Origin: Aegilops tauschii subsp. strangulata
Taxonomy: Eukaryota > Streptophyta > Magnoliopsida > Poales > Poaceae
DNA length: 64,000 bases
Direction of reading: 5' to 3'
Assembly (NCBI RefSeq): GCF_002575655.3
Contig: NC_053038.3
Coordinates: 143,484,885 to 143,548,884, forward strand
Position numbers and translations under genes: made by a program. The stretch's first letter is position 1. Each line of letters starts with the position of its first letter. The notes beneath the pieces were generated by a model. It saw only the letters and a program-made list of their open reading frames with translations, made no database searches and had not been told where the DNA came from. Positions 23,789-34,255 of this stretch are shown piece after piece.

Positions 23789-24543
23789 ACAATCGTCTCG
23801 TGCAAAGCACTGGCTGTTTGAACTTCACGACGCATTAGACCACGTGGTCGTTACTTTGTGGGCTGTTTGGCACGCGAGGCGAAAGGCAATTTATGAACAT
23901 TTGTTCCAAAAACCCCCAGATAGTATCTTTTGTAAACTCTTATCTTCAGGAGCTACAACAAATCCCAGCGGCTCAACAAAAAGTGCAAGTACGTGAAGTT
24001 TCAGGGCAGCAGCGCCGTTGGAACCCATCTCCAGCTGGGGTTGGCAAAATCAATGTGGATGGCGCACTAGCAAGAAACAGACGAGTGGGAGTGGCTGCTG
24101 CAGTCTGCCGAGACTCAGATGATAATTTTCTGGGCTCATCAGCAGTTGTCTTTAAAGGAATTAGAGACCCTCGTATTTTGGAAACATACGCTTGCCGAGA
24201 AGCCCTATCTTTGGCGGAGGATCTCTATGAGCAGAATATCATGGTAGCTTCAGACTGCCAAGGTGTGGTGCAAGACATCAATGAAGGCACAGGGGGTACC
24301 AATGCGGCTGTTATACATGAAATAATAGACCGTAGAGCTAGTTTCTCTTCTTGCTCTTTTGTTTTTGAGCGAAGGAACAATAACTTTGAGGCTCATAATC
24401 TCGTTAAATTCGCTTGTAATTTAGATATATGGAGGCATATTTGGTTGGGCACTCCTCATGACCGAAACCGTGTACCTATGAACATTGTTTTGAATCAATA
24501 AAGCGAGCGAGATTTCTCAAAAGAAAAATACAATCAAAAGTGA
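23789..24543 (+). pseudogene. 5'-truncated LINE 3' end with RNase H domain
   Basis: A forward-strand fragment is flanked by ACAAATCGCCAGATCAT (23772-23788) and ACAAATCGTTAGATCAT (24544-24560), a 15/17 TSD, and ends in an A-rich tail near 24520. After a frameshift near 23915, an intact frame 23893-24501 (202 codons) carries an RNase H (RVT_3-like) domain: first Asp in INVDGA, Glu in ILETYA, Asp in VASDCQ, and an EAHNLV motif near the C-terminus. Upstream codons in another frame give TLWAVWHARRKAIYE, common before RNase H in plant LINEs. The catalytic residues are present but the protein lacks endonuclease and RT, so it is a fragment. Confidence 0.75.
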
Positions 24544-24605
24544 ACAAATCGTTAGATCATCTGTGCACGAATTTTAAAGACAAAACAAATCCAACGGTGA
24601 GGAAC

Positions 24606-24654
24606 TTAGATGTGAGATAGTTATTTCACATCTAGATGTGAAATAGAAAATTCG
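24606..24654 (-). repeat. MULE right terminal inverted repeat
   Basis: TTAGATGTGAGATAGTTATT then CACATCTAGATGTG. It is the inverted partner of 18615-18662 and is followed by TSD TAGTTTAAA (24655-24663). Confidence 0.8.
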
Positions 24655-24663
24655 TAGTTTAAA

Positions 24664-25106
24664 AAGAAAAAGCCCATCACTGGTAGAATTCATAAAAGAA
24701 AAAAAAATTGCATGGTTTGCCTTATGTGAATATGCAGGACTCCAACACCTGATCCGATTGACAGGTCAACACCAACACGGTCATGGGCAAGGAGCAGCAT
24801 ATGCATGTTGTACGCAAGCTTGGACACAGTTGAAAAAAATGACGGGAGTGGATGAGGCCACGGACTTGGTCTCTGCCTCCGTCTTCATCCCTGAGCTGCC
24901 ATCGCGAGGCGCGCCTCCGACTGCCGCGGCCCCCGCCGTGCCGGCGCCTCTCCTACCCGTGGCCCGCTTAGCCGCACCTCACCGCCTCTAACACCTCAGC
25001 GCGCCTCGAGCCGGCTGCACCTCGTCGACTCGCCGGAGCGGCCTCGATCCGCCCATGATGGTACGACACTACGGTCGAACAACCGCCTTCGAGCTACTTC
25101 AAGCCA
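24664..25106. other. Unassigned flank, GC-rich from about 24890
   Basis: No supported gene. From about 24890 the sequence becomes rich in CCG/GCC words on a gene-like but stop-broken background. It continues, after the 3 kb LTR element, at 28157. The pre-insertion sequence joins cleanly across TSD CCGGC. It may be part of an old element or a decayed GC-rich exon; I cannot decide. Confidence 0.4.
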
Positions 25107-25111
25107 CCGGC

Positions 25112-25506
25112 TATTAGAGTTGTGTCGAATATTGCTGTACAAGTTAGGTTACAATTGGACTTGGATTCCTACAGTGTGTAGACAGGGTAGGAGTTGTGTT
25201 CTAATAGGACACTTGTATCCTAATAGGACACTTGTATCTTAGGCCTATCATATATATATTGAAGGTAGACACACGATGTAACCCATGCCAACATAATAGC
25301 ACAGGCACGCGGGGGAGCCGGCGGCGTGTGCCGGTGCCCGGGCGGCGGGGATGCGGTATTATAGCGGTGTCATGGGGAGGAGCGCCCGTAGTCATGCCCC
25401 GGTATGTAGCCATATCGGTGAACCTTGTTCACAAATCTCGGTGTCGTGCCTCGTGTGATTGCTTGGTTCTCGGTAGATCGACGGTGGGCTCGGATTTATT
25501 CTAATA
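25112..25506 (+). repeat. 5' LTR of the 3 kb non-autonomous element
   Basis: It begins TATTAGAGTTGTGTCG (originally TGTTAGAG) and ends TTCTAATA (originally TTCTAACA). It has a TATATATATT core near 25250 and a duplicated CTAATAGGACACTTGTATC segment (25201-25238), which explains its extra length. Confidence 0.88.
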
Positions 25507-27782
25507 AATGGTATAAAAACAAGGTTCGAAAGACCCGTGGATGTTGATTTAGAGGTTAGCGATGAAGACCGGCGGCTGTGGAAGCACGACGAAGTGCGGC
25601 AGCAATCAGAGATCATCACCTATAAAGCAATAGGTAACAATAGCGGCGGAATCTTGCAGTAGCTGGATCGGTAGCGGCGCAGGCTGGCGGCGCGTGCGTG
25701 GCACGCATGCATGGAATCTCGGCGTGATCGGAAACGTGCGGCAGTGGCATACGTAACACGTAGCAGTAAGGACGCGCAAGCAAAGTGCTAGGGCAGGCGG
25801 CCCGACCGGTCAAGGCGCGCTGGTGGTGGTTCGTGCGTCGGATGACATGGCGAGAACGAATCAAGATTGGTCGTGTCCTGCTGGTGGTTTGAGATCCGAT
25901 CGATGCGTGCAGCGGTGTTGACAGCGATGCCCTCAGAACGTGCGGCGGCAGGAGACCTAGCGATGGGTTGTGCATATCGTGCGTAGAGCAGGAGGGCAGG
26001 CGGGCCCAAGCGGGGCTGGCTGAGCCGGGCCATGTGTGGCGGAGGCCCAAGCGGCGCTAGATGAGCCAGTAGGCCGAGCTGGGTTATGGTTCAGTCGGCA
26101 GATTGGGCCGTGGGGGAGCACGTGACAGCTACTTGCTGGTCAAGGCGTGGTTTTGTGGCTGCTACAGGCGCGTGTACACGGAAGGCTGCGGGGCGTACGG
26201 ATATGCTGCGGTGACATGAGATTTGTTTGGTAAAAAAAGGATAAGTCTTTGTATCGTACACAAGGAAACTACAAGCAAACAGAGACGAGGAAAATTTGTG
26301 CAGGTTCAGTTTTGTACGGAAGGTTTCCTGGTGGATCTAGTTTTGTGATTTGTGCTTTGGAGTGTGTGCATCAAGGATGGCGGCGTGCGCATAAGGCTTG
26401 GAGGAGTCTGGAGCGCGTCGTGATAGGGTCATGCACACACAGGACGTCACGCAATGCACGAATGTGCGGGCGGACATGATGCAGGGTGGAGCATGGTTGC
26501 AGTCAGATAATTTTGGCTGGGTCGGACTAGACTGTCTGACGGATCGACGGATATGTTCGTCAAAGCATAACACGGCGGTGATTTCAGCGACGGCGACATA
26601 GGAGCATGATGCTGATGGTGGCTGACTTCTGGGGCGTGGAAACACGTGGTGCAGGCCTGATGGCTTGTGCGGCTTTGACAAGACTATGGCGCGGAGTTGA
26701 TTCAAGGCAGTGTACACATGAGAGCTTGAACTCGACAGGGCGCAGGGTAGCACGGCCAGCTACATGGAGTCACGTTGAAGGTGGAGCTGGAGTCTGATGG
26801 ATGACTACATTCTATGCTAATGGAGGGGCTACGGTGTAAATGCATGGAGAGTCGAAGCCTCTTTTAGCAGGTAAAGCGAGAGACATGTGGACCAGACTGG
26901 GTACCAGTGGTCTGATGGAGACGTAATACTCGACATCGGTCGGTGATGATCGGTGGTTCTCTGTAGTAGGAGGTTGAGTGGTGTGGGTCCGCGGCCCTAG
27001 AGACTCAACCAGAACATCATAGGCTCGGCGCGGTGATAGCGGGAAGGCGTGCGGTAAGCACGGGACACAGCGACATGACAAGGCACTGGTGATCAGACAT
27101 ATGGTCAGATAAAGTGTGCAGGGGTGCTGAAGCAGTGTTGGCGAGTACCAGGTTCAAGTTGGTGATTAGATCTATCGAGTTTGACATGTCAAATGGATCA
27201 GAGTGGACCATAGGGAATCTGAGAAAGTAGCGGAAAGTCTGAAATTGTCAAAGGCTGAGAGAGTACATGGCCGTATATTCTTTGATGTTCAGTGAAAATG
27301 GCAAAGTGCGGATGACTAGTACAGAAGGAGGCGGAGTGTTATAGTTGTGGGACATGTCAGAGACTATCCGGGAAAAGGGTGAGACAACTGCGAATTTGAC
27401 TAAGAGTGACACAAGGCGACGGTGAAATTCCTTCAAGTTACAGACAAACGGTCAAGAATGAGCGGTGATGTTGAGTTCAGATAACTCTTATATGTGGCGT
27501 CCAATATGTGAGTTGTTCATCTTTCACGCCGACAGTGGTCGGTGTGTGATGGCGTTGAACGGATACTCCGAAAGTTGAGAGCACAAAGTAGAGTAAAGAG
27601 AAACTTAATTTGGCTCGAGTGTTGACTGTAAAGAAGACGAGAAAGGACTACAGTTACTGGTGGAGTCACATGGAGTCTGGGAGTAGCAGCGGTGCTCGTG
27701 GCGTATCTCAAGTCTAATGTACATGGAGGTTCGACGCACGAACGAATTGAAGGTGGTGGAGAATATTCGCCAAGGTGGAGTT

Positions 27783-28156
27783 TGTTAGAGTTGTGTCGAA
27801 TATTACTGTACAAGTTAGGTTACAGTTGGACTTTGAGCCGTAGTGTGTGTAGACATGGTAGGACTTGTATCCTAATAGGACACTTGTATCCTAGGGCTCT
27901 CATATATATTGAGGGTAGACACACGATGTAACCCATGCCAACATAATAGCACAGGCATGTGGGGGTGCCGGCGGCGTGTGCCGGCGCTCGGGCGGCCTGG
28001 ATGCGGTATTGTAGCGGTGTTAAGGGGGGAGCGCCCGTAGTCACGCCCCGGGGATATAGCCATATCGGTGAACCTCGTTAACAAATCTCAGTGTCGTGCC
28101 TCGTGTGATTGCTTGGTTCTCGGTAGATAGACGATGGCCTCAGATTTATTCTAACA
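27783..28156 (+). repeat. 3' LTR of the 3 kb non-autonomous element
   Basis: It begins TGTTAGAGTTGTGTCG and ends TTCTAACA, keeping canonical ends. A TATATATT core lies near 27901. Confidence 0.88.
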
Positions 28157-28793
28157 CCGGCCTCGCCCTCGCGGAGTCGCCAGGGTCCATCGCTTGACGC
28201 CAAGGCGCTCACCTCGCCCTCACCTATAAGAAGCCTCGCCGAGCCGCAAGATCCGCCTTTGGCCAGGCCCTCACCCTAACGTGAGCTCGCTCCTGCGGCC
28301 TTGAGCCGGCCTCGCCTCTGCTGCGAGTCGCCAGGCCTCTCGCGCCGCGGCGCCCCCGAACCGCCCCGGTTCCATCTCTGCCTGCTCCAGCCGCCACCTT
28401 CGCCACGCCCCGAGTCGGTTTTCTACCACGCCAGCCTCTGCACTCATGTCGCGGCAGCGGTTGAGTCACCATCAACTGCTTCAAGCTGCTGAGCTGCCAA
28501 CCGCCCTCGGGACGCCATCTCCGTCGCGCCCAAGCTGCCTCGGCCTCCGTTGCCTGGACGTCGTTCCTCCAGCCGCGCCACGAGTCGCCTCCGCCGGGGC
28601 TCCCTCACAAGACTCGCCTCCGGCCATGCTGCGAGCCGCCCGCCGGTGAGCTGCCCCAGCCAAGTCGCCGCTGGCCTCGGTCCTCCTCTGCTTTAAGACT
28701 GCTGCCGCCTTCGAGCAGCCGCACCTTCGAACCGCCCTTGAGGCCTCGCGGGTCTCTCTCGCTCCGCCTCAATCTCGCGGTCGTGCTGGCCCC
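28157..28793. other. GC-rich unassigned DNA, target of a Gypsy insertion
   Basis: Repeated GAGTCGCC, GCCTCGCC and CCGCC words with many short frames on both strands. No start-to-stop frame with a recognisable domain. The last 65 bp (28729-28793) recur at 33227-33291 beyond the Gypsy element. Confidence 0.4.
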
Positions 28794-29086
28794 TGTTAGG
28801 GCCCCTGACACCACTGACCAACCTACCAGCTCGCCCCACCAGGCCAAGTCACGACCTGACCGCATCAGGAGGCCCAACTAGCTCTACCTTAGTCCCGAGT
28901 GGGCCATGGCGGCGCAACTACTTAACCAAGACAACAACAAAGGAGAAGGCACCGGTGGCTACCTACCTTTCCTTTACTGTTTTTCATTTCTTCCTTTAAC
29001 AGAGAAACACATTCGCTCCTGGCTCGATTTGTAATTCCTACTGCTTCAGAGAGCGTTAATAGATCGAGGGCAATACTACTCTGTCA
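28794..29086 (+). repeat. 5' LTR of the short-LTR Gypsy element
   Basis: Bounds rest on the TG...CA ends and on the primer-binding site two bases later; no partner LTR is present to confirm the start. The 5 bases before it are GCCCC. Confidence 0.65.
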
Positions 29087-29145
29087 TCTGGTATCAGAGG
29101 CCGGTCTTCCTCGTCCCATTCGTGTTGGCGAATCTCGTCAAAGCC

Positions 29146-30538
29146 ATGAGTCTCTACAAAGCTCGCTCGCTGTTGGAAGCCATGGACCCGAGCGTCTCGG
29201 CCTTCCTCACCAAGCTCGAGGCCAATATCGAGGCCCCCCGGACACCCACAACAAGGCCCAGCAAGCTACTGCAACCAGGATCGGCGAGCTGCTCGCGTGG
29301 CGCCCCAATCTGGAGCGCCGCGTGGCAGATCTTGACGACATGATCGCCGCACTGCAGCGGGCGCAGCCCCCGCCAACCAGGGCCGGCGACGAGGAGCCAG
29401 CGAACCACAAGTAGCAACAGCTGCCACCAGTGATGGCTAGTAACCAAGGCGCGATGGTGAATCCTCAGGGGCTTGCAAGCCACGGCGTTTTCGACATCTC
29501 ATGGTGGCAGCCGGCGGGGTCCCGCCACACGCCGCCACCACCCCCGGCATCTGGTCAGTTGGATTTACTTGTGGGTGCCCCTTCTGTTTTGTCTCCGTTT
29601 GCACAAGCTAGTCAGCTCCTCACCGGCCTCGGCCAAGCACACCTCGCCATATCATTTCCACAATTTTCTGGGGAGAATCCAAATCTGTGGAAAACATTGT
29701 GCGAACAGTATTTCCACATGTTTAGAATTTTGCCGTCATTCTGGGTTCCGATGGCTGCACTCAATTTTACGGGGGCAGGTTCTGTTTGGTTACAGTCAAT
29801 TCAGAAAAAACTGATTGGATTCAATTGGGAAGCCTTCACAGCTCTCCTGTACACCCATTTTGGTCGTGATCGACACCAAATGCTTATCTGACAATTTTAC
29901 ACTGTCCGACAAACCACGTCTGTAGCGGACTACATTGAGCAATTTGAGTTGATCATTAATCATTTGAGCTCTTACTCTAATACTATTCACCCGTATTATT
30001 TCCTTACTCATTTTGTGGAGGGATTGCGGAAGGACATTCGTGCAGTGGTGCTCATTCAACGACCACCCAATATGGACACTGCGTGTGCGCTCGCACTGCT
30101 TCAGGAGGAGGTGGCTGACAGGGTGTTTGGCACTCTGCCTCACCCACCAGAATCAGCAGTGCGACCTGCCTCTGCTCTGCCACTTCCATCGCCACTAGCT
30201 CGTTTGGTACTGCCAGCACCAGCGGCCGATCGACGTGCCACAGACGCGACACGAGTGGACTCCACCAAGTTAAAGACACTCCGGGATTATAGGCGTGCCC
30301 GGGGTCTCTGCTTCAAATGCGGTGAGCGATGGGGGCACGATCACGTGTGCCCCACGTCGGTGCAGCTGCACATGGTCGAGGAACTCCTCGAGCTCTTCGG
30401 CATCAATGACACCACTGACTGTACGCCAACGTCAACAACCACCGAAACAACCATGGCAATCTCTCATCAAGCTCTGTCAGGTGGCGTCTCTGCCAAGGTT
30501 TCCAGCTCCGCGCCTGGATACAAGGCCACAAGGTCCTA
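29146..30538 (+). pseudogene. gag: Gypsy gag (decayed)
   Basis: The frame opens at ATG 29146, shifts near the C-run at 29236-29242, and continues in the frame of 29430-30538 with a TAG near 29412 and a TGA at 29889-29891. The middle part (about 29640-30120) is a retrotransposon gag domain with FPQFSGENPNLW and a SVADYIEQFE stretch. A CCHC zinc knuckle CFKCGERWGHDHVC sits at about 30310-30350. It packs element RNA in relatives. A further frameshift occurs at the gag-pol junction near 30537. Not functional as read. Confidence 0.8.
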
Positions 30539-33229
30539 ATGTCGGTGGACTCGGGTAGTTCCACCTCATTCATCAACCAGACGCTGGCAACCAAGCTGTC
30601 TGGTGCTCGCCCTCTGCCGCGTGCTTGCAAGGTTCGCGTAGCCGACGGCGGCGAGTTGTCCTGTACATCTGAACTGCCAGCCTGCGTTTGGTGCACTCAG
30701 GGCAGCGAATTTGTCACGGACATGAAGATTCTCTGCTTGGGCACCTATGACGCAATCCTAGGAATGGACTGGCTAGAAGCAAATAGCCCTATGACAGTAG
30801 ACTGGCGTGCAAAACTTATTGAGATAGTTTCACCAGATGGAGTCACTCGTCTTCAAGGTCATGAATCTAAGTCGGCAACATGTTCAGTTATCAACACCTT
30901 GCAGTTGCAGAACTTGTGCAGAACAGGAGCTATCTCTCACATGGTGTATGTGTGTGCAACCACAAATGAAGATGGCAGTCTGAATCAACAAGCACCCGCC
31001 AGTGTGCAACAAGTGGTGGATGATTTTTCTGCAATTTTTGGTGAACCAGTGGGCCTCCCACCTCGCCTTGACGGTGATCACAAGATACCTCTAATTCCAG
31101 TGGCTCAACCGGTGAATATACGACCCTACCATCACAAGCCTGACCACAAGGACGAGATTGATGCTCAAATAGCTGAACTTCTACGTCAAGGAGTGATCCA
31201 AAAGAGCTCCATCCCATTTTCTTCGCCTGCCAGTCTCGTCAAGAAGAAGGACGGTACGTGGTGTATGTGTGTGGACTATCGACACTTGAACACACTCACT
31301 TCCATGAGCAAATTCCATGTCCCAGTGATTGAGGAACTTTTGGATGAATTACATGGAGCAGTCTGGTTCTCCAAGTTGGATCTCCGAGCAGGCTACCATC
31401 AGATAAGGTTGGCAGAAGGGGAGGACTACAAAACAACGTTCCAAACACACTTCGGAAATTATGAATTCAAAGTGGTTTCATCCGGGCTAGTAGGGGGACC
31501 ACCCACCTTCAACGGGGCGATACATACCACCTTACATCCTCTTCTTCGACACTGCATGCTGCTGTTCTTCGATGACATTCTCGTATTCGGTAAGACCTTG
31601 GAGGACCATGTGAGCCATCTTACACAGGTGTTCCAGCTGCTACAACGCGATCAATGGAAGGTGAAACTCTCCAAGTGTGAGTTTGGCCAACGGCAACTCT
31701 CGTACTTGGGCCATGTCATCAGCGACAAAGGTGTCGCCACTGTACCCACCAAGGTGCGGGCAGTAGTCAACTGGGCAACACCGTCTGATGTCAAAGGAGT
31801 CTGTAGCTTCCTGGGACTGGCCGGCTACTACAGGTGCTTCGTGTGCAATTTTGGTGTCATAGCGCGGCCTTTGTTCAATCTCCTGAAGGAAGGAGTACCT
31901 TTTGTTTGGACAAGCAACAATGACAAGGCATTCTAACTACTCAAGCAACAACTGACCTCAGCCCCGGTCTTAGCACTGCCCGACTTCCAAGAGCAATTTG
32001 TCATGGAAACAGATGCGAGTGACAAGGGAATTGGCGCCGTCGTGCAACAAAAAGGGCATCCTATAGCTTTTATGAGTAAAGCTCTGTGTCCTAGATACCA
32101 AAGCCTCTCGACATACGAGAAGGAATTCTTAGCAATCATCGTGGCAGTGGATCAATGGAGGCTGTACTTGCAACATGCAGAATTCATCATATATACAGAT
32201 CGAAAGAGTTTGATACACCTAGAAGAACAAAGACTCACCACTCCATGGCGGCCGAAAGCCTTTACTAAGTTCCTGGGACTTCAACGCAGAATCAGGTACA
32301 AAAAAGGTACTGACAATACAGCACCCGATGCTCTGTCGTGAGCACCTTTCTCTGAAAACCTCTCAGCAGTCACAGTATGCCAGCCTGCTTGGATCGAAGA
32401 CATTGTCATCAGTTATAACAGTAACCCGCAAGCTCAGTGATTTCTTGAACAGTTGGTTGTTCGACCTGACCCAAAGAAGAGATTTTCACTTCAGCAAGTG
32501 ATCCTGCATTTCAGAGGGCGCATATGGCTGGGTGGCTCGACAGCACTGCAGGAGCAGATCATTGGTGCCTTCCACGATAGCCCAATGGGCGGCCACTCCT
32601 GCTACCCAGTAACCTATCGAAAGGCGTGTCGTCTTTTTGCGTGGCCTAAAATGAAGAGTCACGTTCAACAGTATGTCAAATGTTGTCAGACGTGCCAACA
32701 AGAGAAACCAGATAAAACTGCATCCCCAGGTCCGCTTTAGGCACTTCCAATCCCTCAAGAACCTTGGGATCTTATAACTATGGATTTTGTCGAAGGGTTG
32801 CCCCAATCTGGCAAGTACAACTGTTTATGGGTGATAGTGGATAACCGTACCCGCTACGCCCATTTCTTGCCACTGGCGCATCCGTATACGGCATCCAAAG
32901 TGGCTCAACTGTATATGACACAAATCTACAAGATCCATGGGTTGCCAGGAGCAATTGTCTCGGACAGGGACCCCGTGTTCACTAGTCACTTCTGCTAGGA
33001 ATTGTTCAAGTATGCTGGGACTAAACTGCGTTTGAGTATAGCCAATCATCCATAGACTGACTGGCAGACGGAGAGGGTCAACCAATGTGTTGAAACATTC
33101 TTAAGATGTTTCACTCATGCGTGTCCAAGACGCTGGAGTTTCTGGATAACCCTGGCACAATTCTGGTATAATTCGTCACATCACTTAGCAATTGGGATGT
33201 CTCCATTTAGAGCGATGTTTGGGCATGAA
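30539..33229 (+). pseudogene. pol: Gypsy pol: protease-RT-RNase H-integrase (decayed)
   Basis: One frame from 30539 to about 33229 holds the whole pol order, broken by stops at 31934 (TAA), 32339 (TGA), about 32438 (TGA), 32738 (TAG), 32996 (TAG) and one near 33052. Protease: VDSGSSTSFI at 30542. RT: LDLRAGYHQI and FFDDILVF (31566-31590), with Phe in place of the usual Tyr before DD. RNase H: METDASDKGIGAV at 32003 and YTDRKSL. Integrase: an H2C2 zinc domain (HDSPMGGH...CCQTC, 32572-32697) and a DDE core with MDFVEGLP, VSDRDPVF and a later Glu. The C-terminus, including any chromodomain, is missing. Confidence 0.85.
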
Positions 33230-33545
33230 CCGCCCTTGAGGCCTCGCTGGTCTCACTCGCTCCGCCTCCATCTCATGGCCGTGCTGGCCCCACCTCTGCT
33301 TCGCCGGCTGTGACCCGCCTCCGGGTTGCTCTGTCGCCTCTGCCGCCCCGCTTCACACTACTCGAGCCGCCACGGGCCTCTGCCAAGCCACCTGCCGCTT
33401 TCACTGACGTGGCCACACCTGTGCTTTGAGCCGCCTCCACCTGCCTCAGCCACCTAGCGCTGCCTCTGTCTCTCCGGCCCGCCTCTGCTCTAAGTCGCCA
33501 TGCTTTGAGCCACCGTGCCTTGAGCTGCCACGCCCATGTCTCCGG
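33227..33545. other. GC-rich flank with a repeated copy of 28729-28793
   Basis: 33227-33291 repeats the 65 bp left flank of the Gypsy element with about six mismatches. It begins exactly where the integrase frame ends, at shared GAACCGCC. The remainder is CCGCC/CTCTG-rich unassigned sequence similar to 28157-28793. No gene is supported. Confidence 0.55.
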
Positions 33546-34255
33546 TATTTTAGGTTGCAGTGCACATGTTGAAAAGGGTGATAAGGGGTTACAGTCAGAC
33601 GTACATTATGAAGAGATAAAAGGTTTGTACATTGGTCAAGCAATTGCTACAATGTCAAGGGCAGGAGTATTTCGTGTTCTTCATAGAATTGCAGTCGAGA
33701 TGACTGAGAGGGTATACAAGCTACCATCTTTTAAATAACGTGCTTGAAGGAGAAATTGTTGTCCTTGATAGATCTCACAATAAGGTGATGGGTATTTTGA
33801 TGTTGGCCGAGGAGATGGGCCTAAGTTGTATAAAGAGCTTATAAGCTTGATGCTCTCAAATTTGTGCAGAAGGCTTGTGAGGAAAGAAATCTTGGTGTGG
33901 CTGATAGCTGCCCAGAAGCAATTGTGACATGAGCAGAGAACTCTGGCCCTATCTATAGATTAAACCGGTGCCAGGATGATGAATGAAGTTGAAGACAACT
34001 CAACTGCAATAGTTGTGCAGATGAATGCCGAAAGGTATGTTAGCAAGGCAGACCTCAAGAAGAATTTAAGGCAAATGTGGAACGATACAGGAAGAAATAA
34101 TTGCTCTGGAGAGAAGGAGATCACATCAATTAATAATTACATTCAAAGTACTGTTACAAGTACTACATCAGTCCGAAAAATAGTACGGAGCACTACCATT
34201 ACTATGTGCAAAGATTCTACATACAGATCATCTGTCATTCAAAGACATTAGGTGA
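33546..34255 (+). pseudogene. Unidentified decayed protein-coding fragment
   Basis: Codon-like sequence on the forward strand with several frame changes. A 33550-33738 frame contains EEIKGLYIGQAIATMSRAG and a HRIAVEMTERVYKLP stretch. A shifted frame at about 33740-33840 gives VLEGEIVVLDRSHNKVMG. Later frames give a charged LDALKFVQKACEERNLG-like stretch (around 33850-33900). Composition differs from the GC-rich left flank. I do not recognise the protein; a captured or retro-copied host exon is possible. No splice sites could be fixed. Confidence 0.35.

Larger units (their letters stand above)
18615..24654. mobile_element. Mutator-like element (MULE), non-autonomous, 6040 bp
   Basis: Terminal inverted repeats of about 48 bp lie at 18615-18662 and 24606-24654. 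They share TTCACATCTAGATGTGA-type cores and TCTCACATCTAA, with the outermost seven bases diverged. Perfect 9 bp TSDs flank the element. It holds no transposase frame. Content from left to right: a ~125 bp direct duplication, an AT-rich zone, a minisatellite split by a LINE, a ~255 bp purine-rich direct duplication, an internal copy of the right terminal repeat at about 23482-23515, and a second LINE fragment. The internal terminal-like copy suggests an older right end or a nested relative. Confidence 0.8.
25112..28156 (+). mobile_element. Non-autonomous LTR retrotransposon, 3045 bp
   Basis: Two LTRs of 395 bp (25112-25506) and 374 bp (27783-28156) are bracketed by the perfect 5 bp TSD CCGGC (25107-25111 and 28157-28161). 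A primer-binding site TGGTATAAAAAC lies at 25509-25520, a decayed version of the initiator-Met type. A purine-rich tract AAGGTGGAGTT precedes the 3' LTR. The 2276 bp interior encodes no gag or pol: its frames are short, overlapping on both strands and without known motifs. The LTRs differ visibly (roughly a tenth of positions plus indels), so insertion is old. The 5' LTR ends are mutated (TA...TA instead of TG...CA). Confidence 0.88.
28794..33229 (+). mobile_element. Gypsy element with short LTR, 3' end lost
   Basis: 5' LTR 28794-29086 (293 bp, TGTTAGGG...TCA), two bases, then primer-binding site TGGTATCAGAGG at 29089. Gag (29146-30538) and pol (30539-33229) follow in forward orientation. The short LTR, the initiator-Met primer site and the RT sequence fit a chromovirus such as the Reina clade, by inference. 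The element stops abruptly inside the integrase C-terminal part (GHEP at about 33224-33231), joined to a copy of its own left flank. The 3' LTR is absent. Confidence 0.8.

Noticed and set aside
23893..24501. RNase H frame as a host gene captured by the Mutator-like element
   Set aside because: A 17 bp flanking duplication (15/17) and an A-rich tail show a LINE insertion.
25616..28084. Many overlapping ORFs on both strands in the 3 kb LTR element
   Set aside because: They lack known motifs, overlap each other antisense and lie in the interior or LTRs of a non-coding element.
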